Source of the DNA: an uncultured Lachnospiraceae bacterium
GTDB taxonomy: Bacteria > Bacillota > Clostridia > Lachnospirales > Lachnospiraceae
DNA length: 7,908 nt
Assembly (NCBI GenBank): GCA_902803155.1
Contig: CADCOU010000314.1
Coordinates: 1 to 7,908 of the forward strand
Direction of reading: 5' to 3'
A program made the position numbers and the translations under genes. Positions 5,772-7,908 of the stretch are shown here, piece by piece (position 1 is the stretch's first letter; each line of letters opens with the position of its first letter). The notes beneath the pieces are model-generated. The model searched no databases. It worked only from the letters and a program-made list of their open reading frames with translations, and was not told where the DNA came from.

Positions 5772-5793
5772 TGAAGGTCGAAACTGCTATGAT
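5765..5793 (+). promoter_or_regulatory. Near-consensus sigma-A promoter of the membrane protein-rarA operon
   Basis: TTGTCA (5765-5770), a 17-bp spacer and TATGAT (5788-5793), with TGC directly before the -10 as an extended element. Transcription would start near 5800. The start codon at 5862 follows after about 60 nt of leader, and an in-frame ATG at 5793 would lie upstream of the transcript. Confidence 0.8.
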
Positions 5794-5861
5794 TGCTGCA
5801 AGTTACCGCAGGTTATCATTTCCGTCTGCACTCCGCAGGGGAAGAAAAGGAGCGGATTCTT

Positions 5862-6485
5862 ATGCTGGATAATTTTAGGAAGATGGAACCGTTGACTCCG
5901 CAGGAGGAGAACAGGGTTTACCGCAAACTGAGACTGGCGGTTATCATCATAGCGGCTTCAGTGCTGGCTTATGTCATCTGGTCCATTGTTGCGAAGAAGG
6001 GGTTTTCGACGATCTACTATGTGCTGATCGGTATATTCCTGGTCAGCCACTGGATCCTTTCAGACGTCGCTCCGATCTGGCTGTGCAGGGCGCTTGCGGG
6101 GAGGAGCAAAGCACAGTCAGAGGCATACGTGAAGGCTGCCCTCTTCGGCCTGCTCTCCGACATCGGGCTCGGCTGGTTCCTGATTGCGATGAGCAACCAC
6201 TCGATCTACGGTGCGCTTCTGTATCTGCTCGGGGTCACTTTCGCAAGGAAGCAGAGAGAGATCTACAACAGCAAAGAGGAAGAGACAGAGGAAGAAACAG
6301 AGATTGCTGAAGAACCGGAGAAAACGCCGGAGCATCTTCCGACTGCGGCAGACCGCCTGAAGAGGCTCAATGAACTCAGCGCACAGCTGGACGCTGAGAA
6401 AGGCGCGGAAGAGCCGGAGATTGAGGTGAATCCGGAGATCGAAGAAAACGCAGGGGATACAGAGGAAGACGATGGATCTGTTTGA
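5862..6485 (+). CDS. Small integral membrane protein with a long acidic tail (207 aa), function unknown
   Basis: The protein has a short cytoplasmic N-terminus rich in charged residues, then hydrophobic segments at about 23-44, 49-74 and 90-126 (the last long enough for two passes), giving three or four membrane helices. The C-terminal third (about 137-207) is a hydrophilic, Glu-rich tail containing a helical, possibly coiled-coil stretch around TAADRLKRLNELSAQLDAEK (161-180), most likely cytoplasmic. I do not recognise a family. The start at 5862 is chosen because AAGGAG lies 9 nt upstream and the mapped promoter starts transcription downstream of the only longer in-frame ATG (5793). The last 14 nt overlap the rarA start, so the two are translated from one message, probably coupled. 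The link to a DNA-repair ATPase is positional only. Confidence 0.85.
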   Translation: MLDNFRKMEPLTPQEENRVYRKLRLAVIIIAASVLAYVIWSIVAKKGFSTIYYVLIGIFLVSHWILSDVAPIWLCRALAGRSKAQSEAYVKAALFGLLSDIGLGWFLIAMSNHSIYGALLYLLGVTFARKQREIYNSKEEETEEETEIAEEPEKTPEHLPTAADRLKRLNELSAQLDAEKGAEEPEIEVNPEIEENAGDTEEDDGSV

Positions 6486-7794
6486 ATATGCCGCAGGCAG
6501 AAAAAAAGAGACAGATGCCCCGCTGGCATCCAGGATGCGCCCGAGGACACTTGAGGAAGTCGTCGGACAGCAGCACATCGTGGGACGCGGGTGTATGCTG
6601 GAGCGCGCGATCCGCGCGGACAAGCTGACATCCATTATCTTTTACGGGCCGCCGGGGACAGGGAAGACGACATTGGCGCAGGTCATTGCCGGTGCGACTT
6701 CCGCGCAGTTCCGGCAGATCAACGCGACCGCTTCCGGTAAGAAGGATATGGAGGAGGTTGTCTCCCACGCAAAAGAGACCCTCGGTATGTTCGGGAAGAA
6801 GACGATCCTGTTTATCGACGAGATCCACCGGTTCAACAAGGCGCAGCAGGATTATCTGCTCCCGTTCGTGGAGGACGGGACCGTTATCCTGATCGGTGCC
6901 ACGACCGAGAACCCGTATTTCGAGGTGAACGGGGCGCTGCTCTCCAGGTCAGTCATCTTTGAACTGAAGCCTCTTTCACGGGAGGATATCGAACTGCTTC
7001 TTGACCGCGCGGCAACAGACATCGAGCGGGGGATGGGCGCTTTTCAGGTGGTCCTGGATGATGACGCGAAGCGTTTTCTTGCTGATGTCAGCGGCGGGGA
7101 CGCGAGAGCTGCTCTGAATGCCCTGGAGCTTGGCGTACTGACGACCGACCGCAGCGAAGACGGGAAGATCCATATCACGCTGGATGTTGCATCCGAGTGT
7201 ATCCAGAAGCGGGTAAACCGTTATGACAGGGACGGCGATCAGCACTATGACACGATCTCTGCCTTCATCAAGAGCATGCGGGGCTCCGATCCGGACGCTG
7301 CCGTGTTCTATCTGGCAAGGATGCTGAAAGCGGGAGAGGATATCCGGTTTATCTCCAGAAGGATCATGATCTGCGCGGCGGAAGATGTCGGTATGGCGAA
7401 TCCGCAGGCGCTCGTCGTAGCCTCGGCGGCAGCCCAGGCTGTGGAGAGGGTCGGCATGCCGGAAGCGCAGCTGATCCTGGCAGAGGCTGCAGTGTGCGTT
7501 GCGGTCAGCCCGAAGAGCAATTCCTGCACGCTTGCGATCGGCGACGCGTCGCAGGCAGTGGAAAACAACCGGTTTACGATCCCGCCTTATCTGCAGGACG
7601 CGCATTACAGAGGCAGTTCAAGCCTGAACAGGGGGATCGGGTATGAGTACGCGCATGATTTTCCGAAACACTTCTCGAAGCAGCGGTACCTGCCGGAGGA
7701 ACTCGGGGACATGACATTTTACCATCCGTCCGGGATGGGGTTTGAAAAAGAGGTGCAGCGTTATCTGGACTGGATCCGGACTGACGGGGAATAA
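6472..7794 (+). CDS. rarA: Replication-associated recombination protein A (RarA/MgsA family AAA+ ATPase)
   Basis: A 440-residue AAA+ ATPase, close to the usual length of the family (E. coli RarA is about 447). RarA acts as a homotetramer at stalled replication forks, interacting with SSB and the clamp-loader system. Motifs visible: Walker A GPPGTGKT (59-66), Walker B ILFIDEIHRFNK (112-123) with DE at 116-117, sensor 1 IGATTENP (141-148), arginine finger in LLSRS (R159), sensor 2 in SGGDARAALN (R212). The C-terminal half has the family-specific block CAAEDVGMANPQALV and AVCVAVSPKSNS, and the ending YHPSGMGFEKEVQRYLDW typical of the MgsA tetramerisation region. The ATG at 6472 overlaps the upstream membrane-protein gene by 14 nt and has AGAGGA about 5-6 nt before it. 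No truncation or missing catalytic residue is seen. Confidence 0.96.
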   Translation: MDLFEYAAGRKKETDAPLASRMRPRTLEEVVGQQHIVGRGCMLERAIRADKLTSIIFYGPPGTGKTTLAQVIAGATSAQFRQINATASGKKDMEEVVSHAKETLGMFGKKTILFIDEIHRFNKAQQDYLLPFVEDGTVILIGATTENPYFEVNGALLSRSVIFELKPLSREDIELLLDRAATDIERGMGAFQVVLDDDAKRFLADVSGGDARAALNALELGVLTTDRSEDGKIHITLDVASECIQKRVNRYDRDGDQHYDTISAFIKSMRGSDPDAAVFYLARMLKAGEDIRFISRRIMICAAEDVGMANPQALVVASAAAQAVERVGMPEAQLILAEAAVCVAVSPKSNSCTLAIGDASQAVENNRFTIPPYLQDAHYRGSSSLNRGIGYEYAHDFPKHFSKQRYLPEELGDMTFYHPSGMGFEKEVQRYLDWIRTDGE

Positions 7795-7795
7795 A

Positions 7796-7812
7796 CGCCG
7801 CGGCGCCGGCGC
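7796..7812. repeat. Overlapping GC palindromes after rarA
   Basis: CGCCGCGGCG (7796-7805) and GCGCCGGCGC (7803-7812) are each self-complementary and overlap by 3 bp just after the rarA stop codon. No U-run follows on the plus strand, so this is not a convincing terminator. It may allow read-through into the next gene. Confidence 0.4.
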
Positions 7813-7848
7813 TGCAGAAACAGAAATGACAGGAGAGGGATATTCATT

Positions 7849-7908
7849 ATGATACAGATGCTTGACCGGATCAGCAGTTATGTGGGGGAAGCGTTTGAGA
7901 GCGCGGGA
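7849..7908 (+). CDS. 5' end of a downstream gene, possibly arginyl-tRNA synthetase (20 residues visible)
   Basis: An open frame beginning MIQMLDRISSYVGEAFESAG runs off the window. GAGGG in the AGGAGAGGG stretch (7831-7839) lies 9 nt before the ATG and supports it as a real start; a second Met at codon 4 lacks its own site. The amphipathic opening ending in EAFESAG resembles, from memory, the N-terminus of clostridial arginyl-tRNA synthetases (a helix followed by AFEAAGYD), but 20 residues cannot settle this. The 54-nt gap after rarA and the lack of a clear terminator allow co-transcription. Confidence 0.45.
   Translation, partial: MIQMLDRISSYVGEAFESAG

Noticed and set aside
5427..5774. Plus-strand small open frames around the DUF4250 gene
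   Set aside because: They cross the terminator hairpin and lie antisense to the DUF4250 gene and its promoter, with no ribosome binding site or family resemblance.
6117..6635. Minus-strand open frames across the membrane protein-rarA junction
   Set aside because: They run antisense to two supported, overlapping genes and show biased Ser/Cys/Phe-rich composition without any family features.

Overview
The window looks like a stretch of chromosome from a low-to-mid GC Firmicute, probably a gut-type Clostridium relative (Lachnospiraceae-like). The pointers are strong AGGAGG-type ribosome binding sites on most genes, near-consensus sigma-A promoters, tightly packed or overlapping genes, a DUF4250-type small protein, and a large Sec-secreted protein without a lipobox. 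The taxonomic call is an inference from style, not from a marker gene.

Left arm (1-3605, all on the minus strand): a four-gene operon read right to left. It encodes an ABC ATPase (2907-3605), two related ABC-2-type permeases with large extracytoplasmic loops (1620-2897 and 403-1620), and a LysR-type regulator (1-389, cut by the window edge). Junctions are 9 nt, a 1-nt stop/start overlap, and 13 nt with the regulator's ribosome binding site lying over the previous stop codon. The arrangement suggests a heterodimeric exporter made together with its own regulator. The cargo cannot be read from the sequence.

Centre (3606-5486): a 149-bp divergent promoter region with two small dyads separates the exporter operon from a 532-residue secreted, acidic protein of unknown function (3755-5353, plus). 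This gene ends in a convergent intergenic region with a strong 15-bp GC-rich hairpin, shared with the DUF4250 gene coming from the other side.

Right arm (5487-7908): the DUF4250 small-protein gene (5487-5669, minus) and a membrane-protein gene (5862-6485, plus) diverge from a pair of near-perfect sigma-A promoters whose -35 hexamers overlap by 5 bp. The membrane protein has an acidic tail and overlaps by 14 nt the gene for the replication-associated recombination ATPase RarA/MgsA (6472-7794). A further gene starts at 7849 and runs off the window. Its 20 visible residues are weakly reminiscent of an arginyl-tRNA synthetase N-terminus.

No RNA genes, CRISPR arrays, insertion sequences or phage genes are visible. 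The best candidates for something undescribed are the exporter-LysR operon with its divergent secreted protein, and the mutually exclusive promoter pair controlling DUF4250 against the membrane protein-rarA unit.
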